From assembly GCA_964629645.1 (NCBI GenBank), contig CAZVSU010000020.1, positions 1 through 33,435 of the forward strand: a DNA stretch of 33,435 bases, in the 5' to 3' direction. This document shows, piece after piece, positions 1 to 8,202 of this stretch (positions are counted from its first letter, which is position 1; every line of letters starts with the position of its first letter). A model generated the notes under the pieces. That model ran no database searches and was not told where the DNA came from. It saw nothing but the letters and a program-made list of their open reading frames with translations. The translations under genes were made by a program, and so were the position numbers. Source of the stretch: JAAKFL01 sp964629645 (GTDB taxonomy: Bacteria > Chlamydiota > Chlamydiia > Chlamydiales > SLFE01).

Positions 1-22
1 AATTGTACCCGGTGGTATAAGT

Positions 23-68
23 AAAAACTTTGTTAACTAAGTACTAGTACTTAGTTAACAAAGTTTTT
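23..68. repeat. Perfect 46-bp palindrome
   Basis: The two 23-base arms are exact reverse complements with no spacer; the centre lies between bases 45 and 46. The outer ends are A5 and T5 runs and the core is AT-rich, so as RNA it would fold into one long hairpin flanked by A and U tracts in either orientation. The core TAACTAAGTACTAG carries stop codons in all three frames, and the symmetry repeats this on the other strand. It lies downstream of groEL, separated from the groEL terminator. It could be a bidirectional terminator or a mobile-element end; function is unknown. Confidence 0.9.
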
Positions 69-85
69 GATCAAATTCGGCATGA

Positions 86-131
86 TAAGCGCCGGGATGA
101 GCCGATCTCAATCTGCTCATCCCGGCGGCTT
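86..131. repeat. GC-rich hairpin downstream of groEL
   Basis: Bases 90-102 (GCCGGGATGAGC preceded by C) pair with 115-127 around a 12-base loop. The AAGC/GCTT ends extend the stem past a single unpaired base. There is no T run after it, so it is not a typical intrinsic terminator. It lies between the 46-bp palindrome and the groEL terminator. Bases 1-249 hold no credible gene. Confidence 0.7.
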
Positions 132-188
132 AGATGCCAAATGAGAAGACGTCCCCTGGTTTCGGTTCTGAGTATTGCTTTCGATATA

Positions 189-228
189 ACAAAAAAAGCG
201 CCTAAGGTGAGCCACCTCAAGCGCTTTA
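189..228 (-). terminator. Intrinsic terminator of groES-groEL
   Basis: Read on the minus strand, a 14-bp stem (226-213 with 209-196, two G-U pairs) closes a 3-base loop and is followed by a run of seven T. It begins about 24 bases after the groEL stop codon, the expected place for the end of the operon transcript. Confidence 0.9.
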
Positions 229-249
229 AAGAACGGAGAGTCGGTTTGG

Positions 250-1923
250 TTAGAAGCCCATTCCCGGCATACCCATACCACCCATTCCCATTCCGCCCAT
301 AGGGTCCATACCACCCATATCAGGGGCTCCGGCAGACCCTTTTTTCTCGGGTTTGTCCGTGATCATGCATGCCGTTGTCATCAACAGTCCTGAAATCGAA
401 GCAGCGTTGGCAAGAGCTTGCTTTGTCACTTTGACAGGGTCGATCACTCCTTGTTTGAGGAGATCGCCATACTCATCAGTGAGGGCGTTATACCCTTCGG
501 AACCTTTGAGTTCCGCCACCTTTTCACATATGAGATTTCCTGCTTTTCCAGAATTGTTGGCAATCCATGTCAAGGGTTGCTCGATAGCGCTGAAGACAAT
601 GTGAATTCCTGTTCGGATATCTTCGTCAGCATCATCTAAATCATTGATCGACTGCCTCGCACGGATGAGAGCTACGCCCCCTCCTGGGACAATTCCTTCT
701 TGTACGGCAGCTCTTGTGGCATGAAGGGCGTCTTCGACACGCGCCTTTTTCTCTTTCATTTCGGTTTCTGTTGCAGCGCCGATATGAACAACTGCGACAC
801 CGCCGGCGAGCTTGGCCAATCGCTCTTCCAACTTCTCTTTTTCGTATTTCGAGCTTGATTTTTCGAGCTCTGTTTTGATCTGAGACACTCTGTCGTCGAT
901 CATGGCCTGTTGGCCCGCTCCGTCGACGATCGTCGTGTCGTCTTTGGAGATTTTGATTGTTTTCGCTGAACCAAAACAGCTTGGATCGGCATCTTCCAGC
1001 TTCATGCCGGTTTCTTCAGTGATGACGGTCGCTCCTGTCAGGATTGCGATATCTTGCAAAGCAGCTTTTCGGCGGTCTCCGAATCCGGGAGCTTTTACGG
1101 CACAGACGGGGAGCCCTTGCTTGACCTTATTGATCACAAGTGTTGCCAGTGCCTCGCTGTCAACATCTTCTGCAATAATGACCAGGGGCCGAGGGGTGTC
1201 TTGATTCGCTTTTTCAAGGATCGGGACGAGTTCTTTAGCAGACGACACCTTTTTATCGATCAATAAAATGTTTGCGTTGTCAAACTCTGCAGTCATGTTT
1301 TCGGGATTCGTCACAAAATAGGGGGAGAGGTAGCCGTTGTCAAACTGCATCCCTTCGACGACATCCAATGTTGTTTCCAGCGTGCTGGATTCATCGACTG
1401 TGATGATTCCATCTTTTCCGACTCGCTCCATTGCTTCGGCGATGATAGAGCCGATGCTGGGGTCGTTGTTTGCAGATATAGTGGCAATTTGTTTGATTTC
1501 TTCGGAAGAATTGATCGGGGTTGCGATTTTTTCCAGTGCGGTGATCAAAGCTTTCGTCGCTTTATCAATCCCTTTCTTGACCTGCATAGGATTGGCGCCG
1601 GCATTGACGCTTTTGACAGCACTGCTTAAAATCGCTTCGGCTAAGACGATGGCAGTTGTTGTTCCATCTCCGGCGTTGTCAGCGGTTTGAGAGGCCACTT
1701 CTTTGACTGTTTGCGCTCCCATATTTTCAAATTTATCTTTGAGCGTGATCTCTTGAGCGACCGTGACGCCATCTTTTGTCGACAGCGGGGAACCAAACCC
1801 TTTCTGGATCACGACGTTGCGCCCCTTGGGTCCGAGAGTCACCTTGACAGTGCGCGCCAAAGTTTTGACTCCTTTTAAAATGGACTTGAGTGCGTCTTCT
1901 CTGAATTTCAATAGTTTCGGCAT
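250..1923 (-). CDS. groL: Chaperonin GroEL (60 kDa)
   Basis: This ATP-driven folding chaperonin forms the double-ring cage that works with GroES in the cytosol. The 557-residue length, the N-terminal KGRNVV and GDGTTT ATP-site motifs, the EGIVPGGG segment and the Gly-Met-rich tail (GGMGMGGMGMPGMGF) are all classical GroEL. The start ATG follows groES by 16 bases, so the two are co-transcribed, and a strong terminator follows the stop. Chlamydiae carry additional divergent groEL copies; the pairing with groES and the intact GGM tail mark this as the main functional copy. Heat control is expected through the CIRCE operator upstream of groES. Confidence 0.97.
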   Translation of the reverse strand: MPKLLKFREDALKSILKGVKTLARTVKVTLGPKGRNVVIQKGFGSPLSTKDGVTVAQEITLKDKFENMGAQTVKEVASQTADNAGDGTTTAIVLAEAILSSAVKSVNAGANPMQVKKGIDKATKALITALEKIATPINSSEEIKQIATISANNDPSIGSIIAEAMERVGKDGIITVDESSTLETTLDVVEGMQFDNGYLSPYFVTNPENMTAEFDNANILLIDKKVSSAKELVPILEKANQDTPRPLVIIAEDVDSEALATLVINKVKQGLPVCAVKAPGFGDRRKAALQDIAILTGATVITEETGMKLEDADPSCFGSAKTIKISKDDTTIVDGAGQQAMIDDRVSQIKTELEKSSSKYEKEKLEERLAKLAGGVAVVHIGAATETEMKEKKARVEDALHATRAAVQEGIVPGGGVALIRARQSINDLDDADEDIRTGIHIVFSAIEQPLTWIANNSGKAGNLICEKVAELKGSEGYNALTDEYGDLLKQGVIDPVKVTKQALANAASISGLLMTTACMITDKPEKKGSAGAPDMGGMDPMGGMGMGGMGMPGMGF

Positions 1924-1939
1924 GTTGGCGGCTCCTTGC

Positions 1940-2233
1940 TTATGTCAAAATTCCTAAAATCTCATCTTCGGACATGATTAAATATTCGGTTTCGGAATCC
2001 TCTGGGAATTCGACGGCGTTTCCAGCATAAGGACTGAAGAGCACTTTGTCCCCTTTTTTTATGGACATAGGCTCTAAATTCCCATTGTCGTCCTGCTTGC
2101 CGGGGCCGACTTCGAGGATTTCTCCTTCAAGCGGCTTTTCTTGGGCAGAATCCGGGAGGAGGATTCCCCCTTTTGTCGCAGATGTTTTTGATCGCTTAAT
2201 ACAGACGCGGTTGCCTAAAGGTTTGATTTTCAT
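1940..2233 (-). CDS. groS: Co-chaperonin GroES (10 kDa)
   Basis: GroES caps the GroEL ring. The protein begins MKIKPLGNRVCIKR and ends in the usual YLIMSEDEILGIL segment; with 97 residues it has normal family length. The reading frame is open further upstream, but AAGGAG at 2243-2248 sits 9 bases before the ATG at 2233 and only 3 bases before another ATG at 2239, so I chose 2233 (2239 would add Met-Thr). It is the first gene of the groES-groEL operon, with a near-consensus promoter and CIRCE element just upstream. Confidence 0.95.
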   Translation of the reverse strand: MKIKPLGNRVCIKRSKTSATKGGILLPDSAQEKPLEGEILEVGPGKQDDNGNLEPMSIKKGDKVLFSPYAGNAVEFPEDSETEYLIMSEDEILGILT

Positions 2234-2271
2234 AGTCATTATCTCCTTACGTGAGGACCTTTCGAGTTTCA

Positions 2272-2300
2272 ATTTTATGAAGGAGTTTGTTTAATGTCAA
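2272..2300 (-). promoter_or_regulatory. groES-groEL promoter (sigma-66/sigma-70 type)
   Basis: On the minus strand TTGACA (2300-2295) is separated by exactly 17 bases from TAAAAT (2277-2272), which is 6/6 and 5/6 to the consensus. The predicted transcription start is near 2265, about 30 bases before the groES start. This is the strongest promoter match I saw in the window. Confidence 0.85.
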
Positions 2301-2317
2301 GAATCCGGTCTCAATTT

Positions 2318-2344
2318 TTAGCACATTTGTTTTAAGACTGCTAA
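2318..2344 (-). promoter_or_regulatory. CIRCE operator (HrcA binding site)
   Basis: TTAGCACAT, nine bases, then GACTGCTAA matches the CIRCE consensus TTAGCACTC-N9-GAGTGCTAA at 7/9 and 8/9 positions with the exact 9-base spacer. It ends 18 bp upstream of the groES -35. HrcA repressing heat-shock operons through CIRCE is well established, including in Chlamydia. HrcA itself is not in the window. Confidence 0.85.
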
Positions 2345-2373
2345 AGAAGAAGCCGCTCAGCAAGGGGATCAAC

Positions 2374-2658
2374 GCCTTGTGGCTCTTTGATGCTTCTGGT
2401 CATGATAAGATTCAATCTGTTTCATGCCAAAAAGTCAATGGGATCGGCATCAAAGAGAAAGATCTGCCGATCATTTTTGCACCCTTCAAAAGACTGCATG
2501 GCAACAAAGAGTTTCCCGGCGTCGGCCTTGGCTTGACAATGTGCATGAAAATTGCCAAACGTCATGAAGGAAAGCTTTGGGCAGAATCGGACGGTAAGTC
2601 GGGCGCTTGCTTCTATTTCACGATCGCGAAGGCTCTGACACCCTGTGAAAAGCCGTGA
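2374..2658 (+). pseudogene. Decayed histidine kinase, ATPase-domain tail only
   Basis: The plus-strand frame encodes only the end of a HATPase_c domain of the phytochrome-like type: a G1-like box (VNGIGI), an F box (IFAPFKRL), a G2 box (GVGLGL) and a closing FYFTIA strand. The conserved Asp of the G1 box is Val, and the N box, the phosphoacceptor domain and all sensor domains are missing. An ATG at 2287 opens the frame, but that part overlaps the groES promoter and CIRCE and does not resemble a kinase. The 3' end overlaps the convergent NTT gene by 41 bp. It belongs to a different subfamily from the intact kinase at 4598-7027, so it is not a recent copy of it. Best read as a gene remnant. Confidence 0.7.
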
Positions 2659-3976
2659 TCTCTTTGCCGATTCCCTGAACAGCCAAAATGCTGATGAGGG
2701 CGACGGCTAAGACAATAAGAAAAATATAGGGTGCGCAAGCCGTTAGGCTCGGCACAGTGAGCAGCATCAACTGGAAGGAGGCCGAACTGGCCGCCTTGCC
2801 AAGGCGCGATCCGACGCCGTCGATTTGAGACTTTGCCTTGAATTTTTGATCCGATGGAAGCGGGATCAAGGCTAAGTCCTTGCAGTAGTCGAGAAGTGTG
2901 TACCGAGCGCTTCGGCTAAGGATCACATGGCAAGAGCCCATCAAGGCAATTGCCGCCCCTGAAAAAAACGCTGCCGGCGTCATCAAAGGGACAAAAAAAA
3001 GAAAGCCTGTCAGCAGCAAGACCATCGGGGTGGCCAGGGCAAGAGGAGTCCAGTTCGTTCGGATAAAGGGAAAAAGCATCAAAGCGATTGTGATTGTGGC
3101 AGAAAGGGTTCCGATTGCGATGGTCACCCCGTTCATGTATTGATGGTAATCAAGAGGATTTGGGTAAACGGAAAGGACAGCGTCTTTCCAGACCACTTCG
3201 GTTAAATTGATCACGATATTAAACCCGAAAATTAAGAAGGCGACTTTGAGAAGATAGGCGCTTTGGAAGAGTTCTTTTGCAGACTGAAAGAATGTGCGCT
3301 CTAAGGGCGTTTTGAAGGCTTGTTTCGCAGAGGTATCTAAACGCAAAAACAGGCACGCGACAGCAAGGCTGTTGAAGACGATCAAAAGGGTCAGTCTTGT
3401 CAATGTTTCCTGCCAATCTGTGACTGTGAGCCATCGGACCGAAATTCCGGCTGCGATGGCGGAGAGGTTGCCGGCAAGAATCATCCAAGGGTAGCTCCCC
3501 TCAGCTTCTTTCGAGGTGACGATCTCATTGGAAAAACCCATGAAAAGAACCGACCATATGATCACAGCCCAGCACTCGGCGAGGACATAAAAGACGACTT
3601 CGGGCCAGTAGCGGATGAGAGCGACGAACCCGCCCCATCCGGCCGGAAATAAATTTTGGAGACGATTGCAATAGTCGTTTGGATAGAGTGCAGGGCCAAG
3701 AGGCCTCAGTGCAAAGGTGTAGAGGAGGAAATAGCCCACAAAGAAAACAAGGGAAAGGGTAAAGACCGATCTGAAGCGCAACCGGTTTGAGAGCCAGACA
3801 ACGATTGAAACAAGGCATACCGTTGCGGGGATCAGCGCCCAAGTCTTAAGGAAAGGGACCGCCTCAGCTCCTGCATAGTCTTGAGTGAGCATCAAGGCAT
3901 CTTTTAAGGTGCGCAAGATGTAATAGTTCACGCAGATCAGGAAGTTCAGGGCGATCAAACAGGGAGCTTTTGTCAT
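2618..3976 (-). CDS. Nucleotide transporter, ATP/ADP translocase (NTT) family
   Basis: This inner-membrane carrier exchanges or imports nucleotides from the host, a hallmark of Chlamydiae, Rickettsiales and plastids. At 452 residues it has about 12 hydrophobic helices and NTT signature stretches: NYYILRTLKDALML in helix 1, then GAEAVPFLKTW, and VVWKDAVLSVYPNP in mid-protein. The N-terminal tail before helix 1 is only about 5 residues, shorter than in most NTTs. The ATG overlaps the pgeF stop (ATGA), so translation is probably coupled. It is the last gene of the kinase-pgeF-NTT operon. Chlamydiae carry several NTT isoforms with different substrates (ATP/ADP, all ribonucleotides, NAD); I cannot tell which this is. 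Confidence 0.9.
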   Translation of the reverse strand: MTKAPCLIALNFLICVNYYILRTLKDALMLTQDYAGAEAVPFLKTWALIPATVCLVSIVVWLSNRLRFRSVFTLSLVFFVGYFLLYTFALRPLGPALYPNDYCNRLQNLFPAGWGGFVALIRYWPEVVFYVLAECWAVIIWSVLFMGFSNEIVTSKEAEGSYPWMILAGNLSAIAAGISVRWLTVTDWQETLTRLTLLIVFNSLAVACLFLRLDTSAKQAFKTPLERTFFQSAKELFQSAYLLKVAFLIFGFNIVINLTEVVWKDAVLSVYPNPLDYHQYMNGVTIAIGTLSATITIALMLFPFIRTNWTPLALATPMVLLLTGFLFFVPLMTPAAFFSGAAIALMGSCHVILSRSARYTLLDYCKDLALIPLPSDQKFKAKSQIDGVGSRLGKAASSASFQLMLLTVPSLTACAPYIFLIVLAVALISILAVQGIGKEITAFHRVSEPSRS

Positions 3977-4614
3977 CGCAGCTTAGCGGTTGTGATGTGC
4001 CGTTTATTTGTTTTGTCTCGTCGGAAAGAATAAAAGTCTCCCTCTTTTGTGTCGAGTCTTGCAATTTCGATATGCTCGGGAGTGAGGCCGCATTCAATCG
4101 CTTGGTCTTTGCTGATTTCCCAAAAATCAAAATGGTTGGGAGTGACTTGATACTCCCAAAACTGGGAGGGGAGCTCTTCTTTGTAATGAATAAATTCGGC
4201 GCTTTCAGGTCCCAGGCTCGGGCCGATGCAAAGCAAAAGATCTTGAGGATTTGAGCGGTACTGCTGCTTCATGTGGACAATGGCGCGCTTGTAAATGTTC
4301 AAAACACTTCCCCGCCACCCTGAATGGATGCAGGCAACGGCATGTTTGACAGGGTCGTAAAGAATGGCAGCCTGGCAGTCGGCATGTGTCACTCCGATAG
4401 AGAGGCCAAGGGCGTTTGTGCTCAAGGCGTCGCCGCTTGGCGCAAGCTGCGTCTCGGCGTCGACTCTCATGACCTCTTTCCCGTGCAACTGTTTGGGGAT
4501 CAGAATTTGCGCCGCCGCCTGATCGTTCAAAAAGACAGCGTGGGATAGGCGATCGCATTCTTGGAGGATGTCGAATTCAAGCCAGCTAGACTGGTTCTTA
4601 TGTTTGAGAATCAC
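3973..4614 (-). CDS. pgeF: PgeF/YfiH family purine nucleosidase-like laccase-domain protein
   Basis: This family (formerly DUF152, multicopper polyphenol oxidase) includes the peptidoglycan editing factor PgeF and enzymes acting on purine nucleosides. The metal-site residues are visible: His44 (LHGKEV), His77 and Cys80 (THADC) and His97 (IHSGWRG). The 213-residue length is usual. The start is a GTG overlapping the 3' end of the kinase gene by 17 bp, with no strong ribosome binding site, so translation probably depends on the upstream gene; the stop overlaps the NTT start. Family assignment is firm; the biochemical role here (peptidoglycan fidelity or nucleoside metabolism) is inference. Confidence 0.88.
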   Translation of the reverse strand: MILKHKNQSSWLEFDILQECDRLSHAVFLNDQAAAQILIPKQLHGKEVMRVDAETQLAPSGDALSTNALGLSIGVTHADCQAAILYDPVKHAVACIHSGWRGSVLNIYKRAIVHMKQQYRSNPQDLLLCIGPSLGPESAEFIHYKEELPSQFWEYQVTPNHFDFWEISKDQAIECGLTPEHIEIARLDTKEGDFYSFRRDKTNKRHITTAKLR

Positions 4615-7027
4615 GGCTGATCAATGTTGGTGAACAGATGTCGATTGTAAACCAAAATGTCGATCCTTGTCCAGGTTCGCTCATCAAACCCAGCGACCCT
4701 CCGAGAAGGGTGACCAGCTCCTTGGAGATCGCGAGCCCAAGACCCGCGCCCCCGTGCCGCCTCGTCGGCGTGGGATCGAGCTGTTCGAATTTGTCGAACA
4801 CCCGGCGCTGGTCGTGTCTTGGAATTCCGGGACCGGTATCGGCGACGGAGATTTTAATCTGCCGGGTGCCCGCCTTCTGAATCCGCACCTTTACTGATCC
4901 TTCTGCGGTAAATTTTAATGCGTTTTCAATGAGATTGCTAAGGATTTGCCTCAACCGATTGGGATCGCTGTGAATGGTCTTTGGCAGATCGTCTTCGTAT
5001 ATGAATGAGAGCTTGAGACCTCGGTCCCGAGCTTTCAAAGCGAACGAAGCCTTGATTTTGTCCATGAGCTCTTTTAAGTTGAAGTCTGTGACACGAATCT
5101 CCAATTTACCCGTCTCGATTTTTGCAAAGTCCAGAACTTCGTTGACGATCACCAAGAGGGCGTTGGCGGAGTCTTGAATTCTTTGAATGAACATTTCTTG
5201 GCTCTCCGACAATTCAGTGTTCGCAAGAAGCTCTGTATAGCCGGTAACCCCGTAAAGAGGGGTTCTGATTTCATGGCTCATGTTGGCAAGAAAGGCATCT
5301 TTGGCTTTACTGGCCGCTTCCGCTTTTTCTCTTTGAAGGATCAGTGTTTGTTCGTTTTTTTCTCTTGCGAACTCATGGCCGATCCAGTTCGAGACAACCT
5401 GGATAAGATTAAAGTCCTTTGTTGTGAACGGGGTTTCTTTGGGCGTTTCAGCTGAAAAAGAGAGGGTCCCCGCCGACTTGTTGTCCACCTCAAACGGGAT
5501 GCCGATATAGGCTTGATCGCAATTTTCCTCCGGCAAAGTGAGGTCGTCGGGGAGTTCGCTCCGATTGGCGTAGGCAATCAAACGCTCTTCTTCAAACACA
5601 TACTGGCAGCATGTGCGTCGCGGATCGATCAGCATTTCAGGTTGAATGTCGTGATCGGGCGTGTAGGCGTTCAAAACGCGGAATTGCCCCTCTTCAAACT
5701 GATACACATTTGCATGAGTCAAGCCATACTGTTCCAGACACAGCAGCAGCACGCGGTCGATTTTTTCGAAAAGCGACAACTCTTTTTGCGCGATAATGCG
5801 ATTAAACTTTTCATAAGTCGCGTGGATTTTCTCGATTTCATCAAAAGCTTGTTTTCTGTCGGTGATGTCGACAATTGACCCCCCCATCTTCGTCGCCCTG
5901 CCCTCTTTGTTCCAGATCGCTTGTCCTTCAGCGTAGAACCAAAGGTAGTGCCCTTCAGCATGCCTGAGGCGGTATTCGATTTTGTAGTCGCCCTCATTTT
6001 TTAAATGGCGGGTGAGGCAGTCCTTTACTTTTTTTAGGTCATCGGGATGGAGAAGCTCACAAAAAGTGTTAATATCGGGTTCATAATCACTGGTTGTCAT
6101 TCCGAGCATTTTGAAGATTTTCGGAGAGCCGAAAAGGGAGTTTTTTTCGATATTCCAGAACCAAAGGCCTGCGCTCGAGCCTCTAATGGCCAAATCGTAC
6201 CTTTCTTTGGTGTCGAAGAGTTGCTCTGTCGTTTCTGCTTCTTCTGTGATATCTCTCACCGTTCCAATTAACGCCACGGGACGACCATTTTGGTATTTGC
6301 AAAAGCCGATATTCCGGACGACAATGTGCCGCCCTGTTGCTGTTGCCAATGGAAGGTCAAAAGAAAATGTCGTGTGGTCGATCACCGCTTTTTTTAACTC
6401 ATCGGCACTTGTTTGCACGGCATCGGGACCGTAGAGGTCCGCAAGGCCGTCAGCTGTCGGCGAGAACTTGAGGGGATCGAGCTCGAGGATGTCATAAACT
6501 TCATCCGACCACAAAAGCGATTCTTTTCTGAGATCGACAACCCAGTGTCCGATTTTGGCTACTGATTCGACAATATCTAAAACGTGCGCTTGCTCTTCGA
6601 GATCGGAGAGTTCGGACTGCCAAATTTCTTTAATGGTGTGATCATTTAAAAGATTCTGAATGATCATCCGTATGGAGGCCGTTTCCTCAAGGTCGACGTC
6701 TCTCCCTACGAAAACAAGGGAGCAGGGATTGGAAAAAAAGGGCTGCCCAAAAAACATCCGGCCGCTTGCCATCTTGATGTGAAACTCTTGGTTGGTGTCG
6801 ACAAGGTCGCGACTATACGATTTGATTTCGTCGTCGGTGTCTCCGACCGATGCGACTGTGTCGAATTGACCGGGTGACTGGGGGTTGGGTTGCAAAATGA
6901 GGGCAAGATCAAGGCCGCTGGAAGCAACTGCATGGCTAAGCAGTCGATTCAGCGTCGATCGATAGTCTTCGCCGTTTAGGTAGCGGGCTAAAATGTTTTG
7001 GATATCTTCTAATGCCGATTTATCCAT
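4598..7027 (-). CDS. PAS-PAS-GAF sensor histidine kinase
   Basis: An 809-residue cytosolic sensor kinase without obvious membrane helices. In order: an uncharacterised N-terminal 140 residues, two PAS/PAC modules (about 150-262 and 273-392, each ending in a DIT motif), a GAF-like domain (about 410-555), a short coiled linker, the HisKA domain with phospho-His in FLANMSHEIRTPL (His585), and a complete ATPase domain: N box NLIENALKF, G1 VADTGPGI, F box FDKFEQLD, G2 GAGLGLAIS. There is no receiver domain, and no response regulator gene is in the window. The frame is open to 7051, but AGGAGG at 7035-7040 lies 7 bases before the ATG at 7027 and the predicted transcript starts near 7049, which fixes the start. 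First gene of the operon with pgeF and NTT. Confidence 0.93.
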   Translation of the reverse strand: MDKSALEDIQNILARYLNGEDYRSTLNRLLSHAVASSGLDLALILQPNPQSPGQFDTVASVGDTDDEIKSYSRDLVDTNQEFHIKMASGRMFFGQPFFSNPCSLVFVGRDVDLEETASIRMIIQNLLNDHTIKEIWQSELSDLEEQAHVLDIVESVAKIGHWVVDLRKESLLWSDEVYDILELDPLKFSPTADGLADLYGPDAVQTSADELKKAVIDHTTFSFDLPLATATGRHIVVRNIGFCKYQNGRPVALIGTVRDITEEAETTEQLFDTKERYDLAIRGSSAGLWFWNIEKNSLFGSPKIFKMLGMTTSDYEPDINTFCELLHPDDLKKVKDCLTRHLKNEGDYKIEYRLRHAEGHYLWFYAEGQAIWNKEGRATKMGGSIVDITDRKQAFDEIEKIHATYEKFNRIIAQKELSLFEKIDRVLLLCLEQYGLTHANVYQFEEGQFRVLNAYTPDHDIQPEMLIDPRRTCCQYVFEEERLIAYANRSELPDDLTLPEENCDQAYIGIPFEVDNKSAGTLSFSAETPKETPFTTKDFNLIQVVSNWIGHEFAREKNEQTLILQREKAEAASKAKDAFLANMSHEIRTPLYGVTGYTELLANTELSESQEMFIQRIQDSANALLVIVNEVLDFAKIETGKLEIRVTDFNLKELMDKIKASFALKARDRGLKLSFIYEDDLPKTIHSDPNRLRQILSNLIENALKFTAEGSVKVRIQKAGTRQIKISVADTGPGIPRHDQRRVFDKFEQLDPTPTRRHGGAGLGLAISKELVTLLGGSLGLMSEPGQGSTFWFTIDICSPTLISRDSQT

Positions 7028-7055
7028 AAGCGGGCCTCCTAAGGCCTTCATCTTT

Positions 7056-7064
7056 ATTATAACA
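7056..7064 (-). promoter_or_regulatory. Extended -10 promoter of the kinase-pgeF-NTT operon
   Basis: The minus strand reads TGTTATAAT here, a perfect -10 hexamer (7061-7056) with the TGn extension. No good -35 lies 17 bases upstream. The predicted start near 7049 leaves a leader of about 22 bases with a strong Shine-Dalgarno. Confidence 0.6.
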
Positions 7065-7086
7065 TATAGTTGCAGCGGGCGGGGAA

Positions 7087-8178
7087 TTAATTAAGAACAG
7101 GTTCGCCGTGAGGCGTTTGGGCAATATGGAGGGTGTTGGTCGGGAAGGCGATTTCAGCTCCGTTTCGATCGATGATGCCGGCAATTTTAAGCAGGATATC
7201 CTGTTGCTGCTGGCGCCATTTTTGCCAGTTTGTTGTTTTGGTGAAGCAATAAATCGAGATCGAAACTGCATAAGGGCCAAAATCGACGAGGTCGACCATA
7301 AGAGTTTGATTGGTGTCGATGGCAGGATGAGCTTGAAGCATCTCTTTGATCTGTTGGACGACAGCTGCTGCGACTTTCATGTCCTGGTAGCGAATGCCGA
7401 TCTCTTTTTTGATCCGCCGGTTGTACATGCGTCCCGGATTTTCAATGATGGCATCGGTCACAACAGAATTCGGGATGAACATGGGACGCCTGTCGAATGT
7501 CCGAATCCTGGTCATGTACCAACCGATATCTTCGACAACCCCTTCGAAGCTTTTGTTTGGGGATAAGATCCAATCGCCCACGACAAAATGGCGGTGAATA
7601 TAGATCATCAAACCCCCGAAAAAGTTGCTGATCATATCTTTAGCCGCTAGCGAGATGGCCAAACCTCCTACAGCTCCCGAGGCGACGAATGCAGCGAGCG
7701 GCACTTCGAAAATGTCTAAGACGACAACAACACCGATCAGAACAAGGAATATTGTCGCCAAACGGTTGAGGGCCTGAATGAGCGCCTTGTCATCCCGTTC
7801 CGAGCCTTGCCTTTCGGCGCGGTTGAGAAAATGTTTGGCGATCCGCTCCTTCCAAATAATGGAAAGCCAAAAGGCGCCGATTGCAAAATAGAGCTGCCGC
7901 GCCTTCCAAAGGTCGACTTTGCCCTGCAATTGATCGAATCTTCCGAGAAGCAGCTGTAAGATGAAAAGCGCCGTCAGCCCCCAAATGAACCACTGGCTCG
8001 GTTTTTGGATGGAATCGCTTAAGGTTCTGAAAACCCAATGGACCTTCCGCGTATTTTTTAACGTTTCGAATGTACGGTGGACAAGGAAGCTCAAGCCCCC
8101 GGCGGCTCCGAGCGCAAGAAGAATTTGGACAATGAGATCGAGATGGCGGTTCATCGTTGCGAGGAAATCGGTCAGCAT
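7087..8178 (-). CDS. MscS-family mechanosensitive ion channel
   Basis: MscS-type channels in the inner membrane release solutes on osmotic downshock. The protein (363 residues) has about four hydrophobic helices. The pore-lining helix and beta-domain junction carry the family signature: the Gly/Ala-rich GAVGGLAISLAAKDMISNF is followed by a GG, a hydrophobic stretch and VGDWI. The soluble part includes FIPNS and NPGRMYNRR as in typical MscS homologues. AGGA directly precedes the ATG at 8178; a later ATG at 8154 is possible. It lies 59 bp upstream of the kinase gene in the same direction but that operon has its own promoter. Divergent from oppD. Confidence 0.92.
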   Translation of the reverse strand: MLTDFLATMNRHLDLIVQILLALGAAGGLSFLVHRTFETLKNTRKVHWVFRTLSDSIQKPSQWFIWGLTALFILQLLLGRFDQLQGKVDLWKARQLYFAIGAFWLSIIWKERIAKHFLNRAERQGSERDDKALIQALNRLATIFLVLIGVVVVLDIFEVPLAAFVASGAVGGLAISLAAKDMISNFFGGLMIYIHRHFVVGDWILSPNKSFEGVVEDIGWYMTRIRTFDRRPMFIPNSVVTDAIIENPGRMYNRRIKKEIGIRYQDMKVAAAVVQQIKEMLQAHPAIDTNQTLMVDLVDFGPYAVSISIYCFTKTTNWQKWRQQQQDILLKIAGIIDRNGAEIAFPTNTLHIAQTPHGEPVLN

Positions 8179-8202
8179 TTCCTAAGTATCTAATTTTTAA
8201 TC

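Noticed and set aside
2287..2373. N-terminal part of the frame leading into the kinase remnant
   Set aside because: Overlaps the groES -35 and the CIRCE dyad and shows no kinase similarity; treated as regulatory DNA.
7028..7051. Upstream ATG of the sensor kinase
   Set aside because: It coincides with the predicted transcription start; the ATG at 7027 has an ideal AGGAGG at 7 bases.
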